Shown here piece by piece: positions 35,460 to 45,300 of a DNA stretch of 64,000 nt. The notes beneath the pieces are model-generated. The model saw nothing but the letters and a program-made list of their open reading frames with translations. It was not told where the DNA came from and made no database searches. Location: NCBI GenBank assembly GCA_027627225.1, contig CM051029.1, positions 16,141,956 to 16,205,955 on the forward strand, in the 5' to 3' direction. Position numbers and translations under genes: made by a program. The stretch's first letter is position 1; the number at the start of each line of letters is the position of its first letter. The DNA is from Congeria kusceri. Lineage: Eukaryota > Mollusca > Bivalvia > Myida > Dreissenidae.

Positions 35460-36429
35460 ACATTTTGATCCTGCAGATATGACAGCTTATTATAATGTTC
35501 ATACAATATGTTTTTATTTTTCTTCATGATGTGTGTACAGTATGCAGCGCACACATTGTTATTTTATGTTGTCTTAACGTTGCTGCTTTGTTGTTGTTTA
35601 TTCATGCAATTTGATAAATATTCATATTTTGCTATGAAAAACTATAAAGTGTTTAATTTTTCATGTAAGATCTATATACGTCTCTGTCCATTTCAGTTAG
35701 AATTGAGTATTATTTGTCAAGATTTACGGTACCACGCTGAGCAGTATCATTATTGCAATTATTTCTCCATCACACACACAGTATTGTTTCTGTGTGTTCC
35801 TTTTTATGTGGCCGTAATAAACAGATTAATCTGAATTTGAGTAGTATATTGATATTCATGATTCATATTTAGCTGTTCATGTAGTTTGGAAATAAATGAT
35901 ACGTACCGGTGGACCTACTTTATGAGATACGTTCTGTTGGATATTCTCGCCAATATTCCCGTCATTTTTATTGCATGTTATCAAGTTTTTATCATTTAAT
36001 AGATATTTAAAAATAATGTTTCATTTTAATTTTCAATAAACATTTGTTATGTGTATTATTCATTCTTTTTTTTAATTAATAGCACCAGTCCGTCAAGTTA
36101 TTTCTAAGTCCCGCTAATATAACGTCTTGTAAAATTACGCGTACATCCTTCATAACCGTGCTGAGAAGCATCTGCTTCTGATTGGATAGTTAAATACACC
36201 TGAGCTATTTTTATCATGGCGGTCGAGAAAACACCATTGATGTAAACATATCTTAAACTCCAATTTAAGATCATTTTCAAGCTATATTTTTTATGAAATG
36301 ACGTGAAATCTACACATTATATGTTGCATCTACGACCAGGTGATTTTATTTTGATATCTGAGCGATATTTTTGAAAATTTGACATTTTGATTTTCCACCA
36401 CATAAATGGTCATTCGGTGATGAGACGTT
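35460..36429. other. Intergenic, nothing recognised
   Basis: AT-rich. ATCATGGCGG at 36212 might mark a start region, but no exon follows. Confidence 0.5.
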
Positions 36430-36537
36430 CCAGCGAATTTAGCCCCTTTTAAAAAGTAGCACTAAATTCGCGTTAAAAGTCTCATTTATTCCAGCCAATT
36501 TAGCCCCTTTTAAAAAGTAGCACTAAATTTGTTTTTT
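36430..36537 (+). repeat. Short tandem duplication
   Basis: TTCCAGCGAATTTAGCCCCT and TTCCAGCCAATTTAGCCCCT, each followed by TTTAAAAAGTAGCACTAAATT, are two copies 62 bases apart. Confidence 0.85.
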
Positions 36538-37262
36538 AGGTGGACCTTTTGGCATGCAATTGGTAAATTAATGTTTATACTTAATGTTGAATCATTGTTA
36601 AATGAATAATGAGTGATAAAAAAAGAAATTGCAGCTAGAAAAGCTTCCATGTCGGAATGTTGCCACAGGAAAATAGCACTTACCGATATGAGGTCGGTGT
36701 ATACCGACCTCAGATATATATAGGAGTAATGATTATTTATGTACAATTTCAGTGATGAACTCATTTATTTTATGTCAAATACTATTACTACAACTGAAAA
36801 GAAAACTTACTATTGTGGAAAAGTTCGGAAGTTGTGTGCTGCAACAAAGTATGACCTCATACATTTAATAATGATCAACCTGATTAAGATTTGTAAAATG
36901 TACGATGTGGTCAATGCACGAATCTCACTACACAAAGGGAGACAATCCATTCAGTTGTTTATACTATACATACATGTCTGTGACAGTTGAGTTACGTCCC
37001 TTGTGTTGATTCCAGCATTGCAGAACGTTTCTTTACTATCGAGTCATCACAGCTCGTACTTTGAAGAATATGCACCACGTCTAACGTTGCAGATGTATAA
37101 TGCTTATGTGAATCAGACACATTCTAGTTATTAGACGAATTTAAATGCAAACTACTGGATCCATGTAATCGGTACACCTTCCTGGAACCGTTAATGTAAA
37201 CCCGCCAAAGCATCCGTATGCGCGCGCAACTAGTCTGGCAATCCCTAGAACAAATTCTAGTA
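36538..37262. other. Intergenic, nothing recognised
   Basis: A small palindrome ATGAGGTCGGTGTATACCGACCTC lies near 36690-36713. Otherwise no signal. Confidence 0.5.
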
Positions 37263-37267
37263 TTAGC

Positions 37268-37612
37268 CAGAGGCGTAGCTTCCTTCAGGCAATATAGGCA
37301 CGGCCTATACCCATACATTTAAATATGCCAAAAATACAATAAAAACAAGAGCGGGGGATGGGATGAGGGGATCTTTCTTGGCTGTGTTTATATTTCATTG
37401 TTTAACAAGTCGATTACGTCAATATGAAATAAATTTCATGAAACTTACGCTTTATTTTAGAACTATTTTGTACATTGCGGGTTTAGCTAAAGTTAGTTGT
37501 TTGTAGTCACATACGAGTATAAAAACTCCTGACCCAAATTATCGTTTACAGCGTCAATTTGTAGAATCCGCCTATTGTGCCTATACTTTTTTTAACCCAA
37601 GCTACGCCCCCG
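37268..37612. mobile_element. 345-bp MITE with CAGAGGCGTAGCTT ends
   Basis: The left end CAGAGGCGTAGCTT and the right end AAGCTACGCCCCCG are inverted, with more inner pairing (TATAGGCAC / GTGCCTATA). The 5-bp TTAGC flanks both ends (37263-37267 and 37613-37617). The CAG-GGCG type of terminus suggests hAT, but hAT elements make 8-bp duplications, so the class is uncertain. Confidence 0.7.
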
Positions 37613-37711
37613 TTAGCTATACACAATCAGAGTGCTTATTGCCGATTTCTAAACATATTTCTGAAACTTTAACAATGAAGAACATCTTTAAATAGCATAT
37701 CTTCATGATTA

Positions 37712-37857
37712 TGTTGCCGAGTGGTGAAAAATGTGCAGCCAGTCCGGGACTCGAACCCGGGACCTCTCGCTATCAGGGCGAGTGCTCTACCGAGTGAGCT
37801 AACCGGGCCGCTTACACACCAATCACCAATCACGCTTTAGTTCGGTACCCTGTGACA
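37712..37857 (-). repeat. 3' LTR of the TRIM-like element
   Basis: 146-bp terminal repeat (minus orientation) containing a tRNA-like sequence and, close to its end, a T5 run (plus-strand AAAAA at 37727-37731). It was previously continuous with the identical repeat at 37988. Confidence 0.85.
37736..37808 (-). tRNA. tRNA-like sequence in the 3' LTR (probable pseudo-tRNA)
   Basis: A 73-nt cloverleaf. Acceptor GCCCGGT/ACTGGCT (one mismatch, two wobbles), D-stem GCTC/GAGC, anticodon stem CTCGC/GCGAG, T-stem CCGGG/CCCGG with loop TTCGAGT. B box GGTTCGAGTCC is perfect and the A box has one mismatch. The 7-base anticodon loop CCTGATA gives TGA at 34-36 with C instead of U at 33. It resembles Ile(GAU) shifted by one, so translation function is doubtful. 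T5 lies about 5 bases downstream. Confidence 0.6.
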
Positions 37858-37868
37858 TTCTCCGCTGC
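37858..37868 (-). other. Polypurine-tract-like sequence
   Basis: On the minus strand GCAGCGGAGAA sits immediately 5' of the 3' LTR, where plus-strand priming of reverse transcription would occur. Confidence 0.5.
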
Positions 37869-37968
37869 CAAGTTGGAATTCGTCCTCGAATTCGAGTCAT
37901 AGGGAACAGTATAAACCTAATCCCGACGAACCCCCGGGCAGGTTCTATGGAGAATTGCTTGTGCCACG

Positions 37969-37986
37969 GCCCCACGTTGGGCGCCA
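37969..37986 (-). other. Primer binding site for tRNA-Lys
   Basis: The minus strand reads TGGCGCCCAACGTGGGGC, one base after the 5' LTR. It is complementary to the 3' end of tRNA-Lys1,2, the known primer of several retroelement groups. The primer (Lys) differs from the tRNA-like sequence carried in the LTR. Confidence 0.85.
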
Positions 37987-37987
37987 T

Positions 37988-38133
37988 TGTTGCCGAGTGG
38001 TGAAAAATGTGCAGCCAGTCCGGGACTCGAACCCGGGACCTCTCGCTATCAGGGCGAGTGCTCTACCGAGTGAGCTAACCGGGCCGCTTACACACCAATC
38101 ACCAATCACGATTTAGTTCGGTACCCTGTGACA
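37988..38133 (-). repeat. 5' LTR of the TRIM-like element
   Basis: 146-bp terminal repeat in minus orientation, 145/146 identical to the other LTR, which implies a recent insertion. Confidence 0.85.
38012..38084 (-). tRNA. tRNA-like sequence in the 5' LTR (probable pseudo-tRNA)
   Basis: Identical to the copy at 37736-37808: complete cloverleaf, B box GGTTCGAGTCC, TGA anticodon with C33, T5 just downstream and inside the LTR. Confidence 0.6.
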
Positions 38134-38309
38134 TTACATTCAACATGTATTATATATTTAATATTTATTAAATATATTTCAGACTTTTATTACTATTGTG
38201 TTGTTCTTCGCAACACGACAGCCGGTGACCCACACCCGTATCATAATAAATCGAACACCGGCAACAATTTCGATTACAAATTCACATTTGCTAGGAACAA
38301 CAAATATGT

Positions 38310-39050
38310 ATTGATCTCCCCTGTTACGATTGATCACCCCTATGATTTTTTTATTTCCCAAGTTATGGAAGATCTCCCCTGTTACGTTTGATTTCTCCTG
38401 TTGTGATTTATCTCCTCTGCTATGATTCATTTTCCTTGCAATGATATAATTTCTCCGGTCACTTTGTTATACCCCTCCCCTCTGTTACTATATATATATG
38501 TTATTATTTATCTCCTCTCTTATGATATATCTGCCAATATTGATCTCCAATGATATGAGTGATCATCGTTACTACCTTTATCCCCTGTTATGATTTATCT
38601 ATCATGCTATCATTGCTATGAGTTATCTCACCCGTGATGAGATTTGATTCATCTCTTTGTCATTATTTTCTCCCCTGGTACGATTTATCTCCACTGTTTT
38701 AATGTATCTCCCGTGTTATGATTTATCTTCTCTGTCACTATTCACCCCCAACCTCCCCCTCTAATGTATTCATCTCTTCTGCTACGATTTTCTCCCCTCT
38801 TATGAAGATATCCCCAGGTCCCTAACGTATAGACGGCGTTATGACTTATACATGCCCTGATTTTCACCATTATTGTACTTAACGCTGTAACGATTTATCT
38901 ACACCTGTATGAGTGATAGATCTCCCCTATAATGTATGATGACGTGTATGGTTGATATCGCATGTAATGACTGATCTCCGCTGTTGTAATCAATCTCCCT
39001 TATTTTTATTGTTATGATAGCTCTTCTGTGTTATTATTGATGTCATTCAA
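38310..39050. repeat. Long degenerate ~20-bp repeat field
   Basis: Dozens of imperfect variants of (A/G)TCTCCCCTGTTA(T/C)GATTTAT, drifting in length. Related to 6095-6245. Heavily mutated, so an old satellite-like tract. Frames crossing it are not genes. Confidence 0.75.
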
Positions 39051-39274
39051 AAACACGTTATACATTTTGCCATGTTAAATATTCAGAAGTGTACACTATG
39101 TTTTTTATTCATTGATGAATACATTTGTATATAATGTAGTACTGGTTTAGCTCATTCAAGATTACATAACTTGTTTAAGAATATATAGTAATTAACAGAA
39201 GGGTTTTCCGGGGTTGATAAATTGTTACTAAATTATGTAAATGACACAATTATAAGGTATTAACAACACACACA

Positions 39275-39480
39275 CGAAGTAAGATGCTTGCTTCACAATC
39301 CAGGAGTCGCACGTTCGAGCCCCTGCTACACCCTAACCTACTAAATCATCTTTTGCAGGATACGTTCTAAACCGAGGTGCAGCGTATGATGTGTTTTACA
39401 CCGAGCACTTGAAAGACCCAGTGTTGCCTCTGGATGAGGTGTCTCGTAGCGGAGTATAACCTAGAGCTTTCAATACAAAT
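39275..39480 (+). repeat. tRNA-derived SINE-like element
   Basis: AAGTAAGATGCTTGCTTCACA, then a B-box-like CGTTCGAGCCCC at about 39311-39323. A ~150-bp body follows (GGATACGTTCTAAACCGAGG, CTCTGGATGAGGTGTCTCG). No clear A-tail or target duplication. Confidence 0.5.
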
Positions 39481-40059
39481 GCACCACACACACATTCCGT
39501 ACTGTACTATGTGTACTAAAGGTACTAAAATATCTCTTAATGTTGGTGTTGCTGTACGTTAGACGCGTCGAACCTGTTTCCAGTTACGTCAACTGTCACA
39601 TGTACACGTGTGCGCGAGGTTATCGTGTAATCGCAATACACCTAGAACTACCAATCGAATAGTTCTACCGTACTGCTAATAACACAACCACCACCAGTGC
39701 CATCACAACCAATACACTCACGTGAAAGTAATTTGCTTACAGCCGCAATGTTCGACATACCGGTAAATTCTGATCATTATTATTAATTTGTATACACGAC
39801 GAATATTCGTCCATCGTTGATTTTGAGTCAATTTTCGAGTCTGTATACGTATAGTTGGTAACAAACAGATCAATAAACTAGAAAGTATTCGGAGAGCTCG
39901 AGGTTACACCCCTGCCAAGAAAGGTAACATACATAGCTTACTTAACAATTTACTTTGCCCATTCCCAACCTTCAGAATTTTTGTTAGGTAAGTTGCCGAC
40001 AGACGGCAGAAACAGCCTCCTCGGCGACAAACTTCTCACAAACAACGGCGACACAAACA
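39481..40059. other. Intergenic, nothing recognised
   Basis: No coding, RNA or clear repeat signal. Confidence 0.5.
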
Positions 40060-41050
40060 ATTCTCCTAAGCAGATATACTCGTAACAAAACATGTTAAGC
40101 CGCATATTAACTACTTATGTCAAATACAAATGTCCTAAATTAATGAATCATAAATAATATGATGAATACACGCAATAGACACAGAGATAACATTCCTATA
40201 CATCGACTGAATTACTTTATTAACTGAAAATGTCATCATCCGCATGTATACATAATTGTGAACGAAAAAAAAAGGCTTTTGAATTATAAAATAACGGTTT
40301 GTAGAAGTACTAACAAGTCGTTACTAAAAATATTTATTAATTCGGGACCAGGACAACTTCGCTATCTACGTAATGTCTTTGCATTTCAATATTCTCATTC
40401 TCAATGCTATTATTGTTCTCTACCATCCACATTCCAAGGTTATTCCAGCATTGAGTGTATGGCCAATAATTATATTGATGCAATTAGGCGTAAAAAAATT
40501 GTTTGTTTCCGCTTTTCCCCCTAATTTTCTTCCGCCGACCCTACACTTTTTTTTGCCTATCAATCAGTAACTTTTTTTCCGATTTTCGCAGAAAAAGAGC
40601 AGTTTTCGCTTATATTATAAGTTTCTTTTCAGAAATATATTTTTCTATGACCTTTTTTTTAAGTTAAGGTACAGTTCTTTGTTTTGATGCGTTGAAACAT
40701 TTTACATGCACCCCAATACACTTAAACTGTGTGGTGAATAAGCGGCAATAAAAAAAAAAGTTAAAGAAAAAAAAAACCTTTACCTCCCCTCCTAGGTTTT
40801 TTCGGAGATGTAAGCGGAAACCAACCATTTATTTGTGTATGCCTAACTGTACGGACGAATGTTTAAGGGGGATTTTTACCACAATTTTGCGCCAACGAGC
40901 ACTTTTACTTGGAATTTAGGCTGCACTAGTAGCAGTCGAAGTAGATTGGTAGTAGAAATCGTGGTATGTGCATCTGTATTGGGTCAGTTTTATGTTCAAT
41001 AAACAATCAAATTGAACACTGCATTACTTTCAATCATATAGACGTTTAAC
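40060..41050 (+). repeat. Diverged dispersed segment, copy 2
   Basis: Pairs with 640-2170 (see landmarks there). Here the family A element is absent, and instead about 350 bp of T-rich DNA with a GGAAACAAACAATTTTTT-type inverted pairing (GTTTGTTTCCGCTT at 40500, AAGCGGAAACCAACCA at 40813) interrupts the later part. Confidence 0.65.
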
Positions 41051-41689
41051 GTGAATGTTAAATGCATTAAATTTACCCATATATAATGACGAGGTACAGT
41101 GTCATGTGTCCTTTCGATATTGCATTAAACGAATCCCAAGATTTATTAAAATGTGGTTGCAAATAGATATTACGGCTAAATTAAGGCAATTAAAAATTAA
41201 CTGAATTTGTTTGTATGAACACGAATCAGTCTAGGCAATTTTAACTACCCGTACATCATAGAAAAATTCATTTTATTGATTTTGCATTATACACTAACCC
41301 ACACCAAATAGAGTTCACGTACAGTTTTGATTATTTTGTTGCTCCGTGAGCTCCATAGGAATATCAATAGGAAATGTGTATTAAATGGCGGCCCCCCCAA
41401 AACGTGGTCCTGATCTGATAGTAAATATAGCTCAGCTGTTGTATGTCTAAAAAAATAAATGAAGTGTATATAGTTTATTAAGCATTCTGAAAAAAGAAGA
41501 TATAAGTGGATAAATTAGGTGTTTGTATTTTAAATGTTCTTCATTAAGCTTTTATTTAACATATACAAATACTCTGATATCAACATGTTTGCGGTTATGC
41601 TGCTTTCATAATCTTGTCAACTAACCAACATCATTAAATTCACATACTAGGATATAATACTTGTGTAATAAGGTATTACATATTAAAGC
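41051..41689. other. Intergenic, nothing recognised
   Basis: AT-rich, no signal beyond a GCGGCCCCCCC patch at 41387. Confidence 0.5.
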
Positions 41690-41990
41690 AGCAGTCCAGA
41701 AATATGTTAATAAAATACAACTTTGCAGAAATCGTCTTTGTGGACATCTTATGATCAAAATAAACGCATTGAAATCGGTAAAATAATAACGTTTTGGTAA
41801 CTGTTTATCTGCATACAATAGCTGTTGATGCCTTTGGAGTAAATGATCATGTACATCGGTAATCAGTGTATACTCCGTTCGCACCAAGCGTTTTCGAACA
41901 TAGACATTATCAGATGCCTTTCGTAAATAAGAAACAGTATTCAGTCGAACAACCGTCATTACAGTTTGTTAGAATTAATGTCAGTTTAAA
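41690..41990 (+). repeat. MITE-like family D, copy 2
   Basis: Same order of blocks as 12120-12425 (CAGTCCAGAAATATGTTAAT, GCATTGAAATCGGTAAAAT, AAGCGTTTTCGAACATAGAC, CCTTTCGTAAATAAGAAAC). The 112-codon minus frame here is a shadow of the repeat. Confidence 0.75.
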
Positions 41991-42004
41991 ATGTATTGAA
42001 TTAT

Positions 42005-42105
42005 GTGTGTGTGTGTGGGGGGGGGGGGGGGGTGAACCTGCGTAAGAGGCAGACACTTTAAAGAGCGAAAGAGCTAGCCCAACAGCAAGATTGTTGGAAC
42101 TGCCT
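42005..42105. repeat. (GT)n/poly-G tract and reversed tRNA-like remnant
   Basis: GTGTGTGTGT followed by a run of about 16 G, then the reverse of the module seen at 29794-29890. Confidence 0.7.
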
Positions 42106-42252
42106 TAAATGCCATTCACTAAACATGTTTTATATCTGGTGAATACTCGTTTTCAATTACTGACATGGGTTTTTCTCCATATCAAAACATACAGAATTTA
42201 TGTATTTCACAAAACTTCTTGTATGTGTATTTATGCTATATCTTGGTGACAG

Positions 42253-42370
42253 CAGTTGTATTTCACCATGGAAGGTACAGGGTTACCCATTCACTATGCA
42301 CAGAGAGTCCCCGGCAGTGTTTCTTGTCGCCATTACTCGATTGGTGAACGCAACATGCACAAAGCCAGAG
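42253..42370 (+). CDS. Candidate exon 1
   Basis: Open to GAG at 42370, followed by a strong GTATGT donor. Encodes ...ESPAVFLVAITRLVNATCTK before the junction. The start is uncertain: GGTGACAG could be an acceptor, or translation may begin at an internal ATG. Confidence 0.45.
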
Positions 42371-45300
42371 GTATGTATTGTTGACTGATACTGTGAGAGA
42401 ATGTCACCGCTAAATCGTTTAGTATTAGTGATTTGTAACCTTATCGAGTTGTTGTTAATTTAAGCTCTTTATAAAGAAGTTATTCCGCAACCACTTTTTC
42501 TGGCATGCTACATCGTTGCTGCACAAATTTGTTGATTGAAAAGCCTTTTGAAGCCGTGTTGGTCCTTAATGTAAGACAATTTAGTGTTATTGTCATGTAT
42601 GTACAATTCTCCTTTTCCACTTTTCATAATGGAAAACTTACTACAGTTTGTCGGTTGAAATACGTTAGGTTTTATCATGTGTCAATATCATCATGAATAT
42701 GTGCTCTACACGTGCATCTTCTAAGAAACATGCCCATTTTGATTACTTTAACATTCATTTGAGGTGAAATGTTCACCTTTAGGCTTCTTTGTTTACTTAT
42801 TTAGTATTTTGGGCTTTTTTGGCTGTATTTGCTTGGTAACATTACATTGACTGTTAAAAGTCTATTATTAATGTGAAACTGGGATTAAACGCATTTGCTA
42901 TCTATTCTGATTATCGTATTTACATGTCTAGTCAAGTTAATTGTCAAGTTATATAATATCTGTTCATTTTGTTAAAGCTTTTCGTGATAATAAACCAATG
43001 AAGAAACTAGTTGCTGCGTTCTGGTACAGATACAGTGCCATCCCGGGGTAAGGAATTAATGTGCAGTTATTCCATGTAGAAACTTACAGAACTAGTAATT
43101 ATATGACCAATATTTAAATTTCTAGTTACTATATGCCATTGTTCTCTTCTTTTATCTAGGCTCTCATAAATTATTAATTATTTCATGGGCAGTTTGAGAC
43201 AGTACAGAACATTGGGAAATTCCATTTAAATATTTTAGTTGCTGTCACAGAGTCTGAATGTTAGATGCGAGTAATTACTTGGCGAAACTAAGTGGAGTAA
43301 TGCTGAGAGGTAGCTGATAATCGCCCAAAATCCTGCAGAGTTACGAGAACGTGTACAACTGATAGACAACTATTTTATATGTTTGCGCAATACACAGTAC
43401 TTCACGTCCACTTGCCTCTCATTCAGAACCGAGGGGGCTCAATACATATACATGCTAATTTGTTATCAGAATGTAAATCAGCTAAACGACATTAACAAAA
43501 ATGTTGCAGCTGGCAAAAAATAAACCAGAAGGTTATATTGAACTTGACAAGGACATTTGATTCTGCATGGAGTGACATTGCTTGGAAATAATACATTTTA
43601 AAAAAACTCAGATAATTCAAATTGTAATTAAGATCTTTGTAGTTTGAAGTGTGTAGACTCAAAAATATTTTTGACCACCTTCATAGATGTGTATTACTTT
43701 ATAATTGTACATGGCACAGATGTACGTTCGTGAGTTTCTTAGACTTTAGAGCTTGATTGAAGGGAAGAGAAACATGTACCATTATTGCATGGATTTCAGA
43801 ACCTGAAGGGATTTGCACGGAGCAAATACGTCAGGAATGTAGAGACCCTGTACTTGCAGAATGGGCTTAACTTGTCACTTGATATCTCCGTTATGTTGCT
43901 GAAAAAAATGGCCTGAAAAACTGCATGAAAATCTTTTTATGATATGTAATATCTTGGCAAAGTTAGATAGCCAGCCAAATTACCCAGGAATTGTGGAGTT
44001 ATGGCCCTTGAATTATCTGACATTGGCCATTATAGCGGTTTCTGCTCTCTAGAAACTGTAATGAACTATAATTGCTATTGCACACTGTTTGATGATGATG
44101 ATGGTGATAATGAAAAATACAATGCAATATGATGTAAACTACTGAAACTGCTGCTGCTGGTGTGAACACTATTCAGATATCCATGTACTTACAGGCCAAG
44201 AAGCAGGGACCAGCATGGAGCACTCCAGCACCAGATGATGATGATATTGATGATGATGATGATGAAGAGGAGGAGGATGACAGTGAGGACAGTGATGGCT
44301 GGGAGGAAGAACTGTTAGTAGCCAAGTTGGTGAATACGGATCTGTAAGTAATGGTGCTATCACACCAGAGCCTGTCAGTACTAATTACACAAGGTCCTCA
44401 ACATGACCAGGCGATCAACACTAATACCTTGCCATGCACATCATCCATCGTGCTTCATGTCAAATCAGTTCATACAGCACAGCTTCTGTGTATCTGGCAC
44501 GTCTTAGAATACTGTACGACGCTATTATCACACTAAACATACGCCATACCCACGTCAACCTTGTCCTATAAAAATGTCGCCACACTCGATCGTAGAGACT
44601 TGTTTTCTAAGTCAAATTTTGATGTAGAGGTACATTTTATGTTTCAAACAGACTTGGTGTTGACCCACCACTGATGCAGTGCTGACTACTACATACATAG
44701 GAAATGCAAGGAATTACTTCATTAATGTCGTGAATGCGTACATAGACCTGATACTGACCTGTACCAGTCCTGAGCATGTCTTTATAGTGAGGCTGAGATG
44801 TCCAAATTCCTATATTGTGTTCTGTCTGAAATTAATTCACAAAATTTAGTCTGGAGGTTTGGGAGTAACAGACGCAAAATAACAGATGATGTCTGAAAAC
44901 AGTTTCTGGTTAGCTCAAAGTTTTGATGGCTCAAAGTTGTTGTGCTTGTCTGGGCAACTTTGAGGTAAGGGAGTCGACTGTGCCAGATGTTTTGTCAATT
45001 ATGTCTTATCTTTAGTTACCATTGTGATAAAATGTCTAGCCTGTTCCTGGCGCTCGTCTGCTACTCTGATGCGATGCCGTCCCAGGATGCTGTGCTGGTC
45101 AGGCCATATGGAGGAACACAACCAGTACCTCTGGAGTGACCAATGACCATCCAGTCAGCCTACTCATGGTCTGGAATTTTAGGACGTGATCACTGGACCA
45201 GAAAGCTGTAGATGCTGGCAATAAGAATGAAGTAAACATTTAACATTGTTCTTTCATTACACACCAGAACAGTGATAAAATGATGATGATGATAATGATG

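Larger units (their letters stand above)
37712..38133 (-). mobile_element. TRIM-like miniature LTR element carrying tRNA-like LTRs
   Basis: Two 146-bp direct repeats (37712-37857 and 37988-38133) differ at one base (C at 37834, A at 38110). Read on the minus strand each begins TGTCACAGGG and ends GGCAACA, the TG...CA form of LTRs. One base inside the 5' LTR is an 18-base primer binding site, and a purine tract precedes the 3' LTR. The interior is 130 bp with no coding capacity. LTRs, PBS, PPT and small size define a terminal-repeat retrotransposon in miniature. Flanks share only TTA directly next to the termini, so a target duplication is not clear. Confidence 0.85.

Noticed and set aside
37736..38084. 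Two ordinary tandem tRNA-Ile genes
   Set aside because: The 276-bp spacing comes from LTR direct repeats with a PBS between them, and position 33 is C with a shifted anticodon.
41621..41959. 112-codon minus frame
   Set aside because: It is the shadow of MITE-like family D, and the other copies do not keep the frame.
42268..42370. Translation start ACCATGG at about 42268 with a perfect Kozak context
   Set aside because: That frame meets a stop within exon 2 after splicing. The phase-0 frame stays open across exon 2 and is preferred, so the true start remains unknown.
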